Of a DNA stretch of 64,000 nucleotides, positions 8,375 through 17,501 are shown piece after piece; within the stretch, counting starts at the first letter, position 1; each line of letters starts with the position of its first letter. A program made the translations under genes and the position numbers. The stretch is from Paenibacillus lutrae (GTDB lineage Bacteria; Bacillota; Bacilli; Paenibacillales; NBRC-103111), in assembly GCF_009757775.1 (NCBI RefSeq), contig NZ_RHLK01000004.1, forward strand, positions 222,656 through 286,655, in the 5' to 3' direction. Under the pieces are notes generated by a model. The model saw only the letters and a list, made by a program, of their open reading frames with translations, was not told the DNA's origin and ran no database searches.

Positions 8375-9556
8375 TTATTTTAAAGCGCTCAAAAAGCTCG
8401 TTCCGTGTTCCGGCATTTGAACGCCGAAGTTCTCTGCAACGGTAGCGCCGATATCCGCGAATGTCTTAAGCAGAGGCAGTTCTTTACCGCCGTTTGTGAA
8501 GCGCGGCGAGTAAACCAGCAGAGGCACATACTCGCGCGTGTGGTCCGTCCCCTTATAGGTCGGGTCATTCCCGTGATCCGCCGTAACGATCAGAAGATCG
8601 TCATCCTTCATCTTCGCGAAAACTTCCGGCAGCCGCGCATCGTATTCCTCCAGCGCCTGCCCGTATCCCTTGGGATCGCGGCGGTGTCCGTACAGGGCAT
8701 CGAAATCAACCAGATTCACGAAGCTCAGCCCTGTGAAAGACTCATCCATCGCAGCAATCAGTTTGTCCATACCGTCCATATTGGATACCGTTCTGACTGC
8801 CTTGGTAACTCCCTCGCCATCGTAGATGTCGGAGATTTTACCCAATGCGATGACATCAAAGCCTTTATCCTGCAACTCATTCATCGTCGTGCGGCCGAAA
8901 GGCTTAAGCGCATAGTCATGACGGTTGGAGGTCCGGGTATAATGACCGCTCTCTCCTACGAATGGACGGGCAATAATCCGGCCAAGCATGTACGGGTCAT
9001 CCAACGTAATTTCACGGCAGAACTCACAGATTTCATAGAGTTCTTGCAAAGGAACCACTTCTTCATGGGCCGCGATTTGAAGAACCGAGTCCGCAGACGT
9101 GTAAACGATCAGCGCGCCTGTCTTCACATGCTCGTCACCGAGCTCCTCGATGATTTCCGTTCCGCTGGCAGCCTTATTGCCGATGACTTTGCGGCCGGTC
9201 TTCTCCTCGATCCGCTGAATCAGCTCATCCGGGAAGCCGTTCTCGAACACGCGGAAGGGTGTGGCGATGTTCAGGCCCATGATCTCCCAGTGGCCGGTCA
9301 TCGTATCCTTGCCGCTTGAAGCTTCCTGCATCTTCGTGTAGTAAGATAGAGGCTTTTGTGCAGCAGGTACACCCTCAATCTCGCGGATGTTGGACAAGCC
9401 CAGCTTGGCCATATTCGGCATGTGCAGACCACCCATTTCGCGGGCGATATGACCGAGGGTGTCGGAACCCACATCATCGAATTCGGCTGCATCGGGTGCC
9501 TCGCCAATTCCTACGGAGTCCATTACAATCAGGTGAATTCTTTTAAACGCGTCCAT
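8375..9556 (-). CDS. deoB: Phosphopentomutase
   Basis: The enzyme interconverts (deoxy)ribose-1-phosphate and (deoxy)ribose-5-phosphate, linking both nucleoside phosphorylases of this cluster to DeoC aldolase. The 393-residue length is standard. Alkaline-phosphatase-fold motifs are visible: the metal-binding [14 protein letters not shown] near the N-terminus, [12 protein letters not shown] with the phosphoacceptor Thr, and C-terminal [10 protein letters not shown] and [11 protein letters not shown] metal ligands. It lies 42 nt after nupC and is part of the deo operon. Confidence 0.96.
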   Translation of the reverse strand: MDAFKRIHLIVMDSVGIGEAPDAAEFDDVGSDTLGHIAREMGGLHMPNMAKLGLSNIREIEGVPAAQKPLSYYTKMQEASSGKDTMTGHWEIMGLNIATPFRVFENGFPDELIQRIEEKTGRKVIGNKAASGTEIIEELGDEHVKTGALIVYTSADSVLQIAAHEEVVPLQELYEICEFCREITLDDPYMLGRIIARPFVGESGHYTRTSNRHDYALKPFGRTTMNELQDKGFDVIALGKISDIYDGEGVTKAVRTVSNMDGMDKLIAAMDESFTGLSFVNLVDFDALYGHRRDPKGYGQALEEYDARLPEVFAKMKDDDLLIVTADHGNDPTYKGTDHTREYVPLLVYSPRFTNGGKELPLLKTFADIGATVAENFGVQMPEHGTSFLSALK

Positions 9557-9598
9557 GTTGTATGCATCCTTTCCATTCTCGTCTCTTTAAAGGAACAA

Positions 9599-10777
9599 TT
9601 ATAGAAACAATCCGGCAATCGTTGCCGACAGTACACTCACCATTGTAGCACCGAAGAGCAGCCTAAGACCAAAGCGTGCTACAACATTACCCTGTTTCTC
9701 ATGCAGTCCTTTAACAGCTCCGGCAATAATACCGATGGAAGAGAAGTTCGCAAAAGATACGAGGAATACCGATACGATTCCGACGGTGCGTCCGGACAAG
9801 TCGGTCATTTTGCCCAGATCCAGCATTGCCACAAACTCGTTGGAGACCAGTTTGGTTGCCATGATGCTTCCCGCATCGACTGCTTCTTTCCACGGTACAC
9901 CCATAACGAATGCGATCGGCGCGAACAGATACCCCAGCATCTCCTGGAACGAAATTCCGAAGATTCCGCTGAAAATCCCGTTCACCATGGCGATGGCGGC
10001 GACGAAACCGATCAGCATCGCAGCTACTACAATCGCGACTTTAAATCCGTCGAGGATATACTCCCCCAGCATTTCGAAGAAAGACTGCTTCTCCTCTTCC
10101 TGTACTTCCAGAATATCTTCTTCCGGCGATACCTTGTAAGGATTCAGAATCGAAGCGATGATGAAACCTCCGAACAAGTTCAGCACCAGGGCGGTAACGA
10201 CATATTTCGGTTCGATCATGGTCATGTAGGCACCTACAATGGACATCGACACCGTCGACATGGCAGATGCGCACAGCGTATACATGCGATGCTTCGGAAG
10301 CAGACCGATCTGCTTTTTTACCGAAATGAACACTTCGGATTGCCCGAGAACCGCGGAAGCGACAGCATTGTATGACTCCAGCTTGCCCATTCCGTTAATT
10401 TTACTGAGGACAAGACCAATATATTTAATCACGAACGGCAAAATTCTCGTATACTGCAGGATACCGATCAGCGCAGAGATGAACACAATCGGCAGCAGCA
10501 CGTTCAGGAAGAACGGACCTGCGCCTTCATTTGCAATACCGCCGAATACGAAGTTAATCCCTTCCGCCGCATAGCCTAGCAATGTTTCAAAGACGCCTGC
10601 AAAGCCTTTTACTAAAAATTCGCCAATACCCGTGTTCAAGAGAGCAAACGCCAGCAGAACTTGAAGGACGATCATCACAAACAAAGGCCGGTAACGGATT
10701 TCTTTCTTGTTGTTGCTGGCTGCGTATGTGAGACCGAAGATAACAAGTACGCCCAAGATTGCGATTAGAAATTTCAT
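9599..10777 (-). CDS. nupC: Nucleoside:cation symporter (CNT family)
   Basis: This is a concentrative nucleoside transporter in the plasma membrane that feeds the pathway encoded around it. The 392-residue protein closely resembles B. subtilis NupC. It has a full set of hydrophobic segments and the family stretches [28 protein letters not shown] and [13 protein letters not shown] start it at ATG 10775-10777 because GGGGGAA precedes it by 6 nt and homologues begin MKxLI; an in-frame ATG five codons upstream lies inside that ribosome binding site. A cre-like site lies 70 nt upstream. Confidence 0.96.
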   Translation of the reverse strand: MKFLIAILGVLVIFGLTYAASNNKKEIRYRPLFVMIVLQVLLAFALLNTGIGEFLVKGFAGVFETLLGYAAEGINFVFGGIANEGAGPFFLNVLLPIVFISALIGILQYTRILPFVIKYIGLVLSKINGMGKLESYNAVASAVLGQSEVFISVKKQIGLLPKHRMYTLCASAMSTVSMSIVGAYMTMIEPKYVVTALVLNLFGGFIIASILNPYKVSPEEDILEVQEEEKQSFFEMLGEYILDGFKVAIVVAAMLIGFVAAIAMVNGIFSGIFGISFQEMLGYLFAPIAFVMGVPWKEAVDAGSIMATKLVSNEFVAMLDLGKMTDLSGRTVGIVSVFLVSFANFSSIGIIAGAVKGLHEKQGNVVARFGLRLLFGATMVSVLSATIAGLFL

Positions 10778-10846
10778 TTGTGCTTCCCCCATTGGTGAGC
10801 TTGTGTATGGTGTAAGCGGCTGGGTGCTGTGAGGTATGTCACTTTT

Positions 10847-10860
10847 CTATAGCGCTTACA
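10847..10860 (-). promoter_or_regulatory. Possible CcpA (cre) site before nupC
   Basis: TGTAAGCGCTATAG on the minus strand matches the cre consensus TGWAANCGNTNWCA at all but the last two fixed positions. It sits in the 125-bp gap between cdd and nupC. Carbon catabolite control of the dra-nupC-pdp operon is known in B. subtilis. Here the site would act as a roadblock or on an internal promoter. Confidence 0.4.
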
Positions 10861-10902
10861 AACCAGGTGAAGAAGGGCATATCCGGTTGTCCAAGAACAA
10901 GA

Positions 10903-11310
<408 letters not shown>

Positions 11311-11322
11311 TCAGTCCTCCCT

Positions 11323-11991
11323 TTAGTAAGAAGAAGTAGACGTGCCGCCTTCCATGATCTTAACACCCGAGCTTGCGCCGATACGGCTTGCTCCCGCTTC
11401 GATCATGCCGTTCATATCTTCCAGGCTGCGCACACCGCCGGATGCTTTAACTCCCACGCCTGCACCGACCGTTTTACGCATCAGCGCGATATCTTCGCGT
11501 GTAGCTCCGCCTGTGGAGAAGCCTGTGGATGTTTTAACAAAATCAGCGCCCGCCTGGACAGCCAGTTCACATGCGCGTACTTTTTCCTCATCCGTAAGCA
11601 GGCAGGTTTCAATAATGACTTTCACCAGCGCTTTGCCTTTAGCCGCCTCAACGACTGCACGGATATCCTTCTCTACCAGCTCGTTGTCTTTCGCTTTCAA
11701 TGCGCCTATGTTGATGACCATATCGACTTCGGTCGCGCCGTTTGCAATTGCATCCTGTGTTTCAAAGGCTTTTACAGCAGAAGTAGTGGCGCCCAGAGGG
11801 AATCCGATTACCGTACATACTTTAACTTCCGTGCCCTTCAACTGGTCCGCCGAAAAAGCCACCCATGTCGGGTTCACACATACAGAGGCAAAACCATATT
11901 TCTTCGCTTCTTCTGTCAGTTTGGCAACCTCTTCCCGGGTCGCATCCGCCTTCAGGAGCGTGTGGTCAATCATTGCGGCTATATTCACATT
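11323..11991 (-). CDS. deoC: Deoxyribose-phosphate aldolase
   Basis: The enzyme cleaves deoxyribose-5-phosphate to glyceraldehyde-3-phosphate and acetaldehyde, the last step of deoxynucleoside breakdown. Family motifs are intact: [22 protein letters not shown], the Schiff-base lysine region [10 protein letters not shown], and [15 protein letters not shown]. It is the first gene of the operon behind the DeoR-controlled promoter. The GTG at 11989-11991 lies 9 nt from GAAGGAG and gives 222 residues. A TTG two codons earlier (11995-11997) is only 3 nt from that site, so I prefer the GTG. Confidence 0.96.
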   Translation of the reverse strand, partial: NVNIAAMIDHTLLKADATREEVAKLTEEAKKYGFASVCVNPTWVAFSADQLKGTEVKVCTVIGFPLGATTSAVKAFETQDAIANGATEVDMVINIGALKAKDNELVEKDIRAVVEAAKGKALVKVIIETCLLTDEEKVRACELAVQAGADFVKTSTGFSTGGATREDIALMRKTVGAGVGVKASGGVRSLEDMNGMIEAGASRIGASSGVKIMEGGTSTSSY

Positions 11992-12064
11992 CAACAACTC
12001 CTTCTATTTATATCTTCTGTAAGATGTTACTCTTTCATTCAATTAGTTATTGGTTACATAATCT

Positions 12065-12093
12065 ATGATAGCACAGACATGAACATATGTAAA
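12065..12093 (-). promoter_or_regulatory. Promoter of the deo operon
   Basis: On the minus strand TTTACA (12088-12093), a 17-nt spacer and TATCAT (12065-12070) form a good sigma-A promoter about 75 nt before deoC. Transcription would start near 12058. A GTTCATG half-site of the DeoR operator lies in the spacer, as the direct repeat does in B. subtilis. Confidence 0.8.
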
Positions 12094-12099
12094 ACCATC

Positions 12100-12117
12100 A
12101 TTGAAAATTTGTTCATA
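12100..12117 (-). promoter_or_regulatory. DeoR operator palindrome
   Basis: TATGAACAAATTTTCAAT on the minus strand matches the B. subtilis DeoR operator ATTGAACAAAATTTCAAT, as I recall it, at 15 of 18 positions. It would lie at about -59 to -42 from the predicted start, essentially the same place as in the B. subtilis dra-nupC-pdp operon. Deoxyribose-5-phosphate is the known inducer. Confidence 0.85.
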
Positions 12118-12120
12118 CAC

Positions 12121-12167
12121 AAAAACGGCCCTTCGCTCCCTCATCATTAGCGGAGCCTTTAAGCCGC
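12121..12167 (-). terminator. Probable terminator between deoR and deo operon
   Basis: On the minus strand GGCTCC...GGGAGC inside a CGGC...GGCCG outer stem is followed by TTTTTG, immediately upstream of the DeoR operator. A second fold pairs CCCTCATC with GATGAGGG (12138-12182). It probably stops deoR transcription. Confidence 0.5.
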
Positions 12168-12430
12168 ATTAACCCGATGAGGGCTTGGTCGCAGAGCCTT
12201 TTTGTCAACATTCCTCTTCCTTACCCTTTTTAGCATTCTATGAAAAAAAGCCCGCACTCTGCTCCATCTTCTCTTCCTCAAGCAAAAAAATACCCTGCAG
12301 CTGTGAAAAGAAGAGGATGACCGTTACGGCTGGCCATCCCATGTTCCACATCTGGAGGGTATTTGTTTAATCCCGGCTTGGTGCTGATTCGTGACTCTCA
12401 TGATGAATTGCCGCTCGTGACGGCTTGGTT

Positions 12431-12512
12431 TGCGTGCTTGCGTGCTTGCGTGCTTGCGTGCTTGCGTGCTTGCGTACTTGCTGCTTGCGTGCTTGCGGCT
12501 TGCGTGCTTGAG
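12431..12512. repeat. Tandem octanucleotide repeat (TGCGTGCT)n
   Basis: Five perfect copies and one near-perfect copy of TGCGTGCT lie head to tail at 12431-12478. Degenerate copies follow to about 12512, then GAGGCTTGAGG-type repeats to 12534. The array lies just past the deoR stop. It produces a spurious lysine/histidine/alanine-rich frame on the minus strand. Confidence 0.95.
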
Positions 12513-12554
12513 GTTTGAGGCTTGAGGCTCAAGCATACCAGAGACCTGCGCATT

Positions 12555-13490
12555 TCACCCCAGCAGCGCTTGAGCGGTGAACTGATCCGTCACCAGAATG
12601 TTCGCATAGCGGCCGATGAGAGCCGCGCGGATCGCCTCGATCTTCCGCTGGCCTCCCGCAACGAGAATCGCTTTTTCTTTGTTACGCAGATCGGCAAGGT
12701 CAATCCCCACGGTACGATTGTTGATTTCCTCGCTGCAAATATTCCCGTTCTCATCGAAGAAACGGGAACAGATATCGCCGGCGCCGCTGCTCTGAAGCAG
12801 CTTCTGCTCCTGGGGAGTGAAGTATCCCAGCCGGAACAGGAGCGCATCGTCTTTTACCGTACCTACAGTAAACACCGCGATATTCGCTTGCTTGCCAAGT
12901 TGGATAATGCGCTGAATATGCCGGTCTTCCTCCACCATCTTCTTCAGGGCATTGCTGTCGAAAATAACAGGCAGAGGCAAATAACGGGCAATCGTATGGT
13001 AAGCTTCCGCGAACAGATTAACTGTTTCGGCCGCATAAGTATTCACGTGGGAATGGCTTACGCCCCCTTTTAGTTGGACGACCTCAACACCTCTGACCTG
13101 CTTGTGCTGAAGCTCACGCGCGATCGCATACATCGTTTTGCCCCAGGTAACTCCGATAATATCGGCGTCCTGGATCGTCTCGTGCAAATAATCGGCTGCT
13201 TTCTTGCTGATCTGTTTCGTGATTTCCTGGTATTCATCCAGGGGCGAATAACACACCAGCACGGTATCCAGGTTATATTTGGCTTTCACCTGATCGCCAA
13301 GAGCATCCAAATCCTGCAGAGGATCTACGATATTGATCCGCACATAGCCCTGTTCCTTGGCATGCTGCAGCAGCCGGGACACTGTCGGACGAGATACGCC
13401 AAGCCTTGTTGCAATCTGCATCTGGCTGTAATCCGACAGATAGTAAAGTCTTGCCGCCTCAATACTTAGTCGCTGCTTCTCGTTCTCCAT
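12555..13490 (-). CDS. deoR: Deoxyribonucleoside regulator DeoR (SorC family)
   Basis: This repressor of the deo operon is released by deoxyribose-5-phosphate. The 311-residue protein aligns by eye with B. subtilis DeoR: an N-terminal helix-turn-helix (MQIATRLGVSRPTVSRLLQHAKEQGYV, about residues 25-50) and a sugar-isomerase-like effector domain with GVEVVQLKGGVSHSHVNTYAAE and ARYLPLPVIFD. I start at ATG 13488-13490 because homologues begin MxxEKQxLSIEAARLYY; an in-frame TTG ten codons upstream has no clear ribosome binding site. It lies upstream of, and in the same direction as, the operon it controls. Confidence 0.94.
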   Translation of the reverse strand: MENEKQRLSIEAARLYYLSDYSQMQIATRLGVSRPTVSRLLQHAKEQGYVRINIVDPLQDLDALGDQVKAKYNLDTVLVCYSPLDEYQEITKQISKKAADYLHETIQDADIIGVTWGKTMYAIARELQHKQVRGVEVVQLKGGVSHSHVNTYAAETVNLFAEAYHTIARYLPLPVIFDSNALKKMVEEDRHIQRIIQLGKQANIAVFTVGTVKDDALLFRLGYFTPQEQKLLQSSGAGDICSRFFDENGNICSEEINNRTVGIDLADLRNKEKAILVAGGQRKIEAIRAALIGRYANILVTDQFTAQALLG

Positions 13491-13781
13491 GTTTACAACC
13501 CACTTTTTGTTCAAGTTCAATCTTCATTGTATTGATCAGTATACCACTGCTGATCCGTCATTTGGCAAGTCCGCCGATACTTTCTTTGGAAGGACATGGA
13601 ATGATTCTCATTCACGCATATTTGATGCCCCTATAAGAAATCCTATTTTCGACACGTTGGTTATACTCCTTAAAATTCCCGGCTCCTGAACCGTGCCCCG
13701 TTACTTGCAAGTACCTTCTTCCTACCCACTGTCTTAGCCGGAACAATCCGTAATACTAACAAACATAAGGAGGAAACACTC

Positions 13782-14282
13782 ATGAATCGCCCCGTTTATC
13801 CGCGTTCCTTTTCTCATATAGGACTTTCTGTACCCGACATCGACCGGGCTGTCCAATTCTATACGGATGTCCTCGGCTGGTACGTAATTATGCAGCCTTC
13901 TGTTATAGAAGAAGATGATAGTCCCGTAGGCATAATGTGTACGGATGTGTTCGGTCCCGGCTGGGGAAGTTTTAAGATCGCTCACTTATCCACAGTGGAT
14001 AAAGTGGGAATTGAAATCTTTCAATTCCCAAACCATGAACAACCCGGGGATAACTTTGAATTTTGGAAAACGGGTACCTTTCATTTTGCAGTACAAGACC
14101 CGGATATAGAAGAGCTGGTTAAGAAAATCATCGAGCACGGCGGCAAGCAGCGCATGCCGATCCGGGAATATTACCCGGGGGAGAAGCCTTTTAAGATGGT
14201 CTACTGCGAGGATCCTTTCGGTATACTGATTGAAATCTATACCCACAGCTATGAACTTACTTACTCATCCGGCGCTTATTGA
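13782..14282 (+). CDS. VOC (glyoxalase/dioxygenase-fold) family protein
   Basis: This 166-residue protein has the vicinal-oxygen-chelate fold. The first module starts SHIGLSVPDIDRAVQFYTDVLGW; the second has FHFAVQDPDIEELVKKIIEHGG and ends CEDPFGILIEIYTHS. Likely metal ligands are the His of SHIGLSV, the Glu of GIEIFQF, the His of FHFAV and the Glu of LIEIYT, which would fit a lactoylglutathione-lyase-like or bleomycin-resistance-like enzyme. The substrate cannot be assigned. A strong ribosome binding site (AAGGAGG) lies 9 nt upstream. It is a single-gene unit that ends at the shared terminator 14318-14360. Confidence 0.85.
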   Translation: MNRPVYPRSFSHIGLSVPDIDRAVQFYTDVLGWYVIMQPSVIEEDDSPVGIMCTDVFGPGWGSFKIAHLSTVDKVGIEIFQFPNHEQPGDNFEFWKTGTFHFAVQDPDIEELVKKIIEHGGKQRMPIREYYPGEKPFKMVYCEDPFGILIEIYTHSYELTYSSGAY

Positions 14283-14317
14283 AACAGTGGCAATACGATT
14301 CTAAGACAACAAATGAT

Positions 14318-14360
14318 AAAAAGAGACCAAGGGAACGCTGCGTTCCCTTGGTCTCTTTAT
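14318..14360. terminator. Bidirectional terminator
   Basis: A perfect 17-bp stem (AAGAGACCAAGGGAACG and its complement) with a 3-nt loop is flanked by an A-run on the left and TTTATC on the right. It serves the VOC gene and the convergent kinase-regulator gene. Confidence 0.9.
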
Positions 14361-14447
14361 CGTTTGTTGTCTAGCTGTGATCGGGCGACCGGAACACCCG
14401 CAGCGGGCGATCCGGCATCCCGGCACATGCATGACGGACAACCGAAT

Positions 14448-16283
14448 CTACAAAAGGCCTGCTTCTGCAGCCTTTTGCACCGCTTCTTCGCGGTTGCGCA
14501 CATCAAGCTTCGCATACACGGCTGAAGCATAGTTACGCACCGTGCCATCGGACAGATACAATTTGGCCGCAATGGTTTTATACCGCAGCCCGCGGGAGAG
14601 GAATTGCAGAATCTCAATCTCCCGCGGTGTCAGGCCGTACTCGTTCTCGGCTTCCCTCTGTTCCGTCGGCCTCTCCTCTGCGGCAGCCGGCTCCTTGTGC
14701 AGAGCGGCCGCAGGAAGATCCGCCTCCTCAAACAATTTAGAGGAGATGTCCTGAGCGATCATCGTCCCGCCCCTGTGGACGAGGCGGATCGTTTCGGCAA
14801 GTTCGCGCGGCTCGATCGACTTGAGCAAATACCCGTCAGCCCCGCTCCGCAGAACTTCCATAGCCCTTTCCACGTCCTGGAAAGTCGTCAGAATCACAAT
14901 GCGGATGTGCGGCCACTTGCACTTGATAGCCTGTGTCGCGGACAATCCGTCCATATTCGGCATATCCAGATCCATCACCACCAGATCCGGCTCCAGAGTG
15001 CCGCACATTTCCACGGCCTCTTGGCCGTCTGCCGCGAGGCCCGCTACCTGCAGATCCTTGTGCTCTTCAAGAATAGTCCGGAGACTCTCGCGGATGAACG
15101 GCTGGTCGTCTGCAAGCAGCAGGCGGATGACCTCTTCAGGCTGCTCCACTTGTCTGGGCAGCGTACACATGACTACCGTTCCCTCATCAGAACCGGAGTA
15201 AACCGAGACCTGCCCCTGCAGGTTGAACGCCCTTTCCTTCATCGCCTTGAGGCCGAAACCGTCCTGCAGACGGTCTGCCCCCCGTCCGTTGTCGCGTATT
15301 TCAAGCCGGGTCTGCCGGTCCTCGAATTGCAGCGATACGTCTATTTCCGTCGAACCGCCATGCCGTACAGCGTTCGTTAGCGATTCCTGCAAGCAGCGGT
15401 AGAAAGCCATCTGCGCCTGCTTCGGCAAAGGATGATCCTCCCCATACGTGCGGAACCCGACTTTCACTCTCGCATTCTCTTCAAAGTCTTCAGTGAGCTG
15501 CTTGAGAGACTCGACCAGCGGAAGGCTCTCTTGGTCGGATTCTATCCCGTGCAGATAACTTCGCACATTGTTCATGCTTTTACGCGCCACCTGGAGCAGG
15601 GAGCCGAGTTTTTCTTGCCCGGCCTCAGTAGCCAGCTCCGGTTTCAATGTCTCCAGCCCCATAATAATCGTCGTATAAGAATGTCCCATCGTATCATGAA
15701 GATCCTTGGATAACCGGTTGCGCTCTTCCAGCAGCGTAATCCGCTCAATTTGGGACATATACTGCTTCATGATGTAATTCTGGTCCCGGATAATCTCATT
15801 CTGCCGGTGGTTGACCACAAGCAGGTGAAAAGCAAATCCGAGCGTATAAGCCAGCCCGTAATTGATGAAAATGACCCCGCCTTTGTCTATCTGAGAGAAG
15901 AGCAGGATGAGCACCGGAAAGCCGATTACAGTGATGGGGGCCGTCCACTTATAGGATTTGCCTGCACTATTGGCTGCGATCAAAAATGCGGGGACAATAT
16001 ACGTCAAATAGGCTTGGGGAAACAGGGTGACCAGATATAGGACTATCCCGCCGAATAGAATCATTTCGGTAATAAGATAAGATTTATAATTGAGAAGCAG
16101 TGCCAGCCACGGAATAGAAAAAGCGGCGATCTGCCAGAAAAGTACGATAGCTAACGGGAGCGTTAATTCATTACGAACCTGGATCTCCGTGAGTAGGAGG
16201 GATACACAGCTGAGAAGCCGAATTAGAAGCAGCAGCCAGTCATACCAGAACCATTTTTTTATAACATCAAACAAATCGCTCAT
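14448..16283 (-). CDS. Membrane histidine kinase fused to LuxR-type response regulator
   Basis: A single 611-residue chain holds a whole two-component system. Residues 1-155 carry about five or six membrane segments. A coiled linker then leads to a HisKA_3 dimerisation domain with the phospho-His in LSKDLHDTMGH (His196) and an ATPase domain with LTNAVRHGG and RDNGRGAD. From residue 386 there is a receiver domain (LLLADDQPF, phospho-Asp438 in VVMDLDMPNMDG, Lys in LLKSIEP). A C-terminal LuxR helix-turn-helix (LTPREIEILQFLSRGL...SDGTVRNYASAVYAKL) completes it. The usual arrangement is two adjacent genes; fusion would tether a DNA-binding domain to the membrane. AGGAG directly abuts the ATG, so a TTG three codons later (16272-16274) may be the true start. 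The Sensor-domain gene lies 85 bp upstream. Confidence 0.9.
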   Translation of the reverse strand: MSDLFDVIKKWFWYDWLLLLIRLLSCVSLLLTEIQVRNELTLPLAIVLFWQIAAFSIPWLALLLNYKSYLITEMILFGGIVLYLVTLFPQAYLTYIVPAFLIAANSAGKSYKWTAPITVIGFPVLILLFSQIDKGGVIFINYGLAYTLGFAFHLLVVNHRQNEIIRDQNYIMKQYMSQIERITLLEERNRLSKDLHDTMGHSYTTIIMGLETLKPELATEAGQEKLGSLLQVARKSMNNVRSYLHGIESDQESLPLVESLKQLTEDFEENARVKVGFRTYGEDHPLPKQAQMAFYRCLQESLTNAVRHGGSTEIDVSLQFEDRQTRLEIRDNGRGADRLQDGFGLKAMKERAFNLQGQVSVYSGSDEGTVVMCTLPRQVEQPEEVIRLLLADDQPFIRESLRTILEEHKDLQVAGLAADGQEAVEMCGTLEPDLVVMDLDMPNMDGLSATQAIKCKWPHIRIVILTTFQDVERAMEVLRSGADGYLLKSIEPRELAETIRLVHRGGTMIAQDISSKLFEEADLPAAALHKEPAAAEERPTEQREAENEYGLTPREIEILQFLSRGLRYKTIAAKLYLSDGTVRNYASAVYAKLDVRNREEAVQKAAEAGLL

Positions 16284-16368
16284 CTCCTGCTCTTTCTTCC
16301 ATATGTTCCTACGCTATTATAGACCAGACCTCCACATAACGTATATGGTTTAAGGGGGTGAAGACCTC

Positions 16369-16971
16369 CTAGTGCTTCTTCCTGTTCGTTTGGTTAAGAG
16401 CCCGAAACATGTCACGGGTATAACCGCCTGCCAGCACGACCAGAAGACTCCCCAGCTTCCCGCCTGCGAACACGCAAATAAATCCAATCACCATCACAAC
16501 CAGAGATTTAAACAGCGTATCGATTGGAACCACGATATACATATCCACAAAGTGAAGCAGCAATGGTGCCGCGATCATAATCAGCGGTGAAATGTACAGA
16601 ACGAATGCCCCGAGGAAGCAGACCAGACCGAGCAGAAATTTCAGCATGAGCCACTGAATCGCTTTCCAGTTAACCGGATCGAGCAGTTCCTCTTTGGCCT
16701 GCAGCCATACGCTTCCTTCCGCTAATGCTTTTCCCGGGTACGATTCAATTGAAATATCCGTATAGAGTTTCGTCTGAATTCGTTCATATTGCGTAAAAGT
16801 CTGTGTTGTGCGCATGATGTTCTTGAGCAGCGGAATGCCGATCAGCGTAAAAGACAGAGACAAACCGAACGTCAGACTGACCATATAAAAGCAAAAGTAA
16901 AAAAAACCTGTTCCAAAAGTAAGCAACAAAAACCAAAAGTTTTGTACGTGCTTAAGTAATCTTCTTTCCAT
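16369..16971 (-). CDS. Sensor-domain membrane protein
   Basis: This 200-residue integral membrane protein resembles the 'Sensor' domain (PF13796 type): N-terminal hydrophobic FWFLLLTFGTGFFYFCFYMVSLTFGLSLSFTLIGIPLL, a cytoplasmic helix ending near YPGKALAEGSVW, then two more helix pairs. In actinomycetes this domain is fused to the N-terminus of NarL-type kinases. Here it is a separate gene 85 bp upstream of the kinase-regulator fusion on the same strand, so it probably supplies the input to that protein. GGGAGCGGAG precedes the ATG. Confidence 0.75.
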   Translation of the reverse strand: MERRLLKHVQNFWFLLLTFGTGFFYFCFYMVSLTFGLSLSFTLIGIPLLKNIMRTTQTFTQYERIQTKLYTDISIESYPGKALAEGSVWLQAKEELLDPVNWKAIQWLMLKFLLGLVCFLGAFVLYISPLIMIAAPLLLHFVDMYIVVPIDTLFKSLVVMVIGFICVFAGGKLGSLLVVLAGGYTRDMFRALNQTNRKKH

Positions 16972-17158
16972 AAAGCTCCGCTCCCTTTCTTCTATTTCCT
17001 ACTCTCTTCGATACCTTCCCTGATAACTTCGTATTTCAATCTCCCAGCAAGTAAGCTGCATGTTTGCCCTGTGTCTGAAGTTATCCCGCATGTATGAAAG
17101 TCTCCTTCCCCTCTCTTCTGCTGCCTGTATCTTATCTCTCCTGTTGTCAACAAGACTA

Positions 17159-17270
17159 GTGTCAAAGTGTCATATGACACGTGCAGTGATTTCCGGTACC
17201 GATTTCATGCGAAAATAGACCTCCCATGTGTGATCCGCACTTCGTGACATGCCATCAAGACAAGTGTCAT
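17159..17270. promoter_or_regulatory. Cluster of GTGTCA sites, including a perfect 14-bp palindrome
   Basis: GTGTCATATGACAC at 17167-17180 is a perfect palindrome. It is preceded by a GTGTCA half-site at 17159-17164. Further away GTGACAT (17244-17250) faces GTGTCAT (17264-17270). All lie between the divergent Sensor/kinase operon and the serine hydrolase gene. Symmetric sites of this size suit a LuxR/NarL-type regulator, so autoregulation by the kinase-regulator fusion is a reasonable inference. Confidence 0.6.
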
Positions 17271-17397
17271 GCCTTCTTTACGATTCATCATGTATCAGGC
17301 TGCAAATTCCCGTTCCGTCCGGGGGCCCCCATACTGGTGACGAAAGCTAACTTGCCGCTGTGACAGCCTCATTGAGATACTTTGGGGGTGATACACG

Positions 17398-17487
17398 ATG
17401 AGAGCACACGTAAAGGAGGAAACGGCTCTTTGTGAATCAAATGATGATCCTGCACAAGAAAACGGCCAGAAAACTACGAGCAGTTAA
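17398..17487 (+). CDS. Possible 29-residue leader peptide
   Basis: An ATG with GGGGGTG 7 nt upstream opens a 29-codon frame (MRAHVKEETALCES...). It ends 14 nt before the start of the serine hydrolase gene, with AAAGGAG overlapping its stop. Position and ribosome binding site are good; the peptide has no recognisable feature. It could be a translated leader or chance. Confidence 0.3.
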   Translation: MRAHVKEETALCESNDDPAQENGQKTTSS

Positions 17488-17501
17488 AGGAGAACCCCAC
17501 G

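Noticed and set aside
12421..12534. Possible CRISPR-like array
   Set aside because: Units are 8 bp and contiguous, without spacers; it is a simple tandem repeat.
12324..12536. 70-codon minus-strand frame rich in HASTQARK repeats
   Set aside because: It is translated from the TGCGTGCT array, so the repeat explains it.
16992..17180. 62-codon minus-strand frame before the Sensor gene
   Set aside because: It starts inside the perfect palindrome, has no ribosome binding site and no family resemblance.
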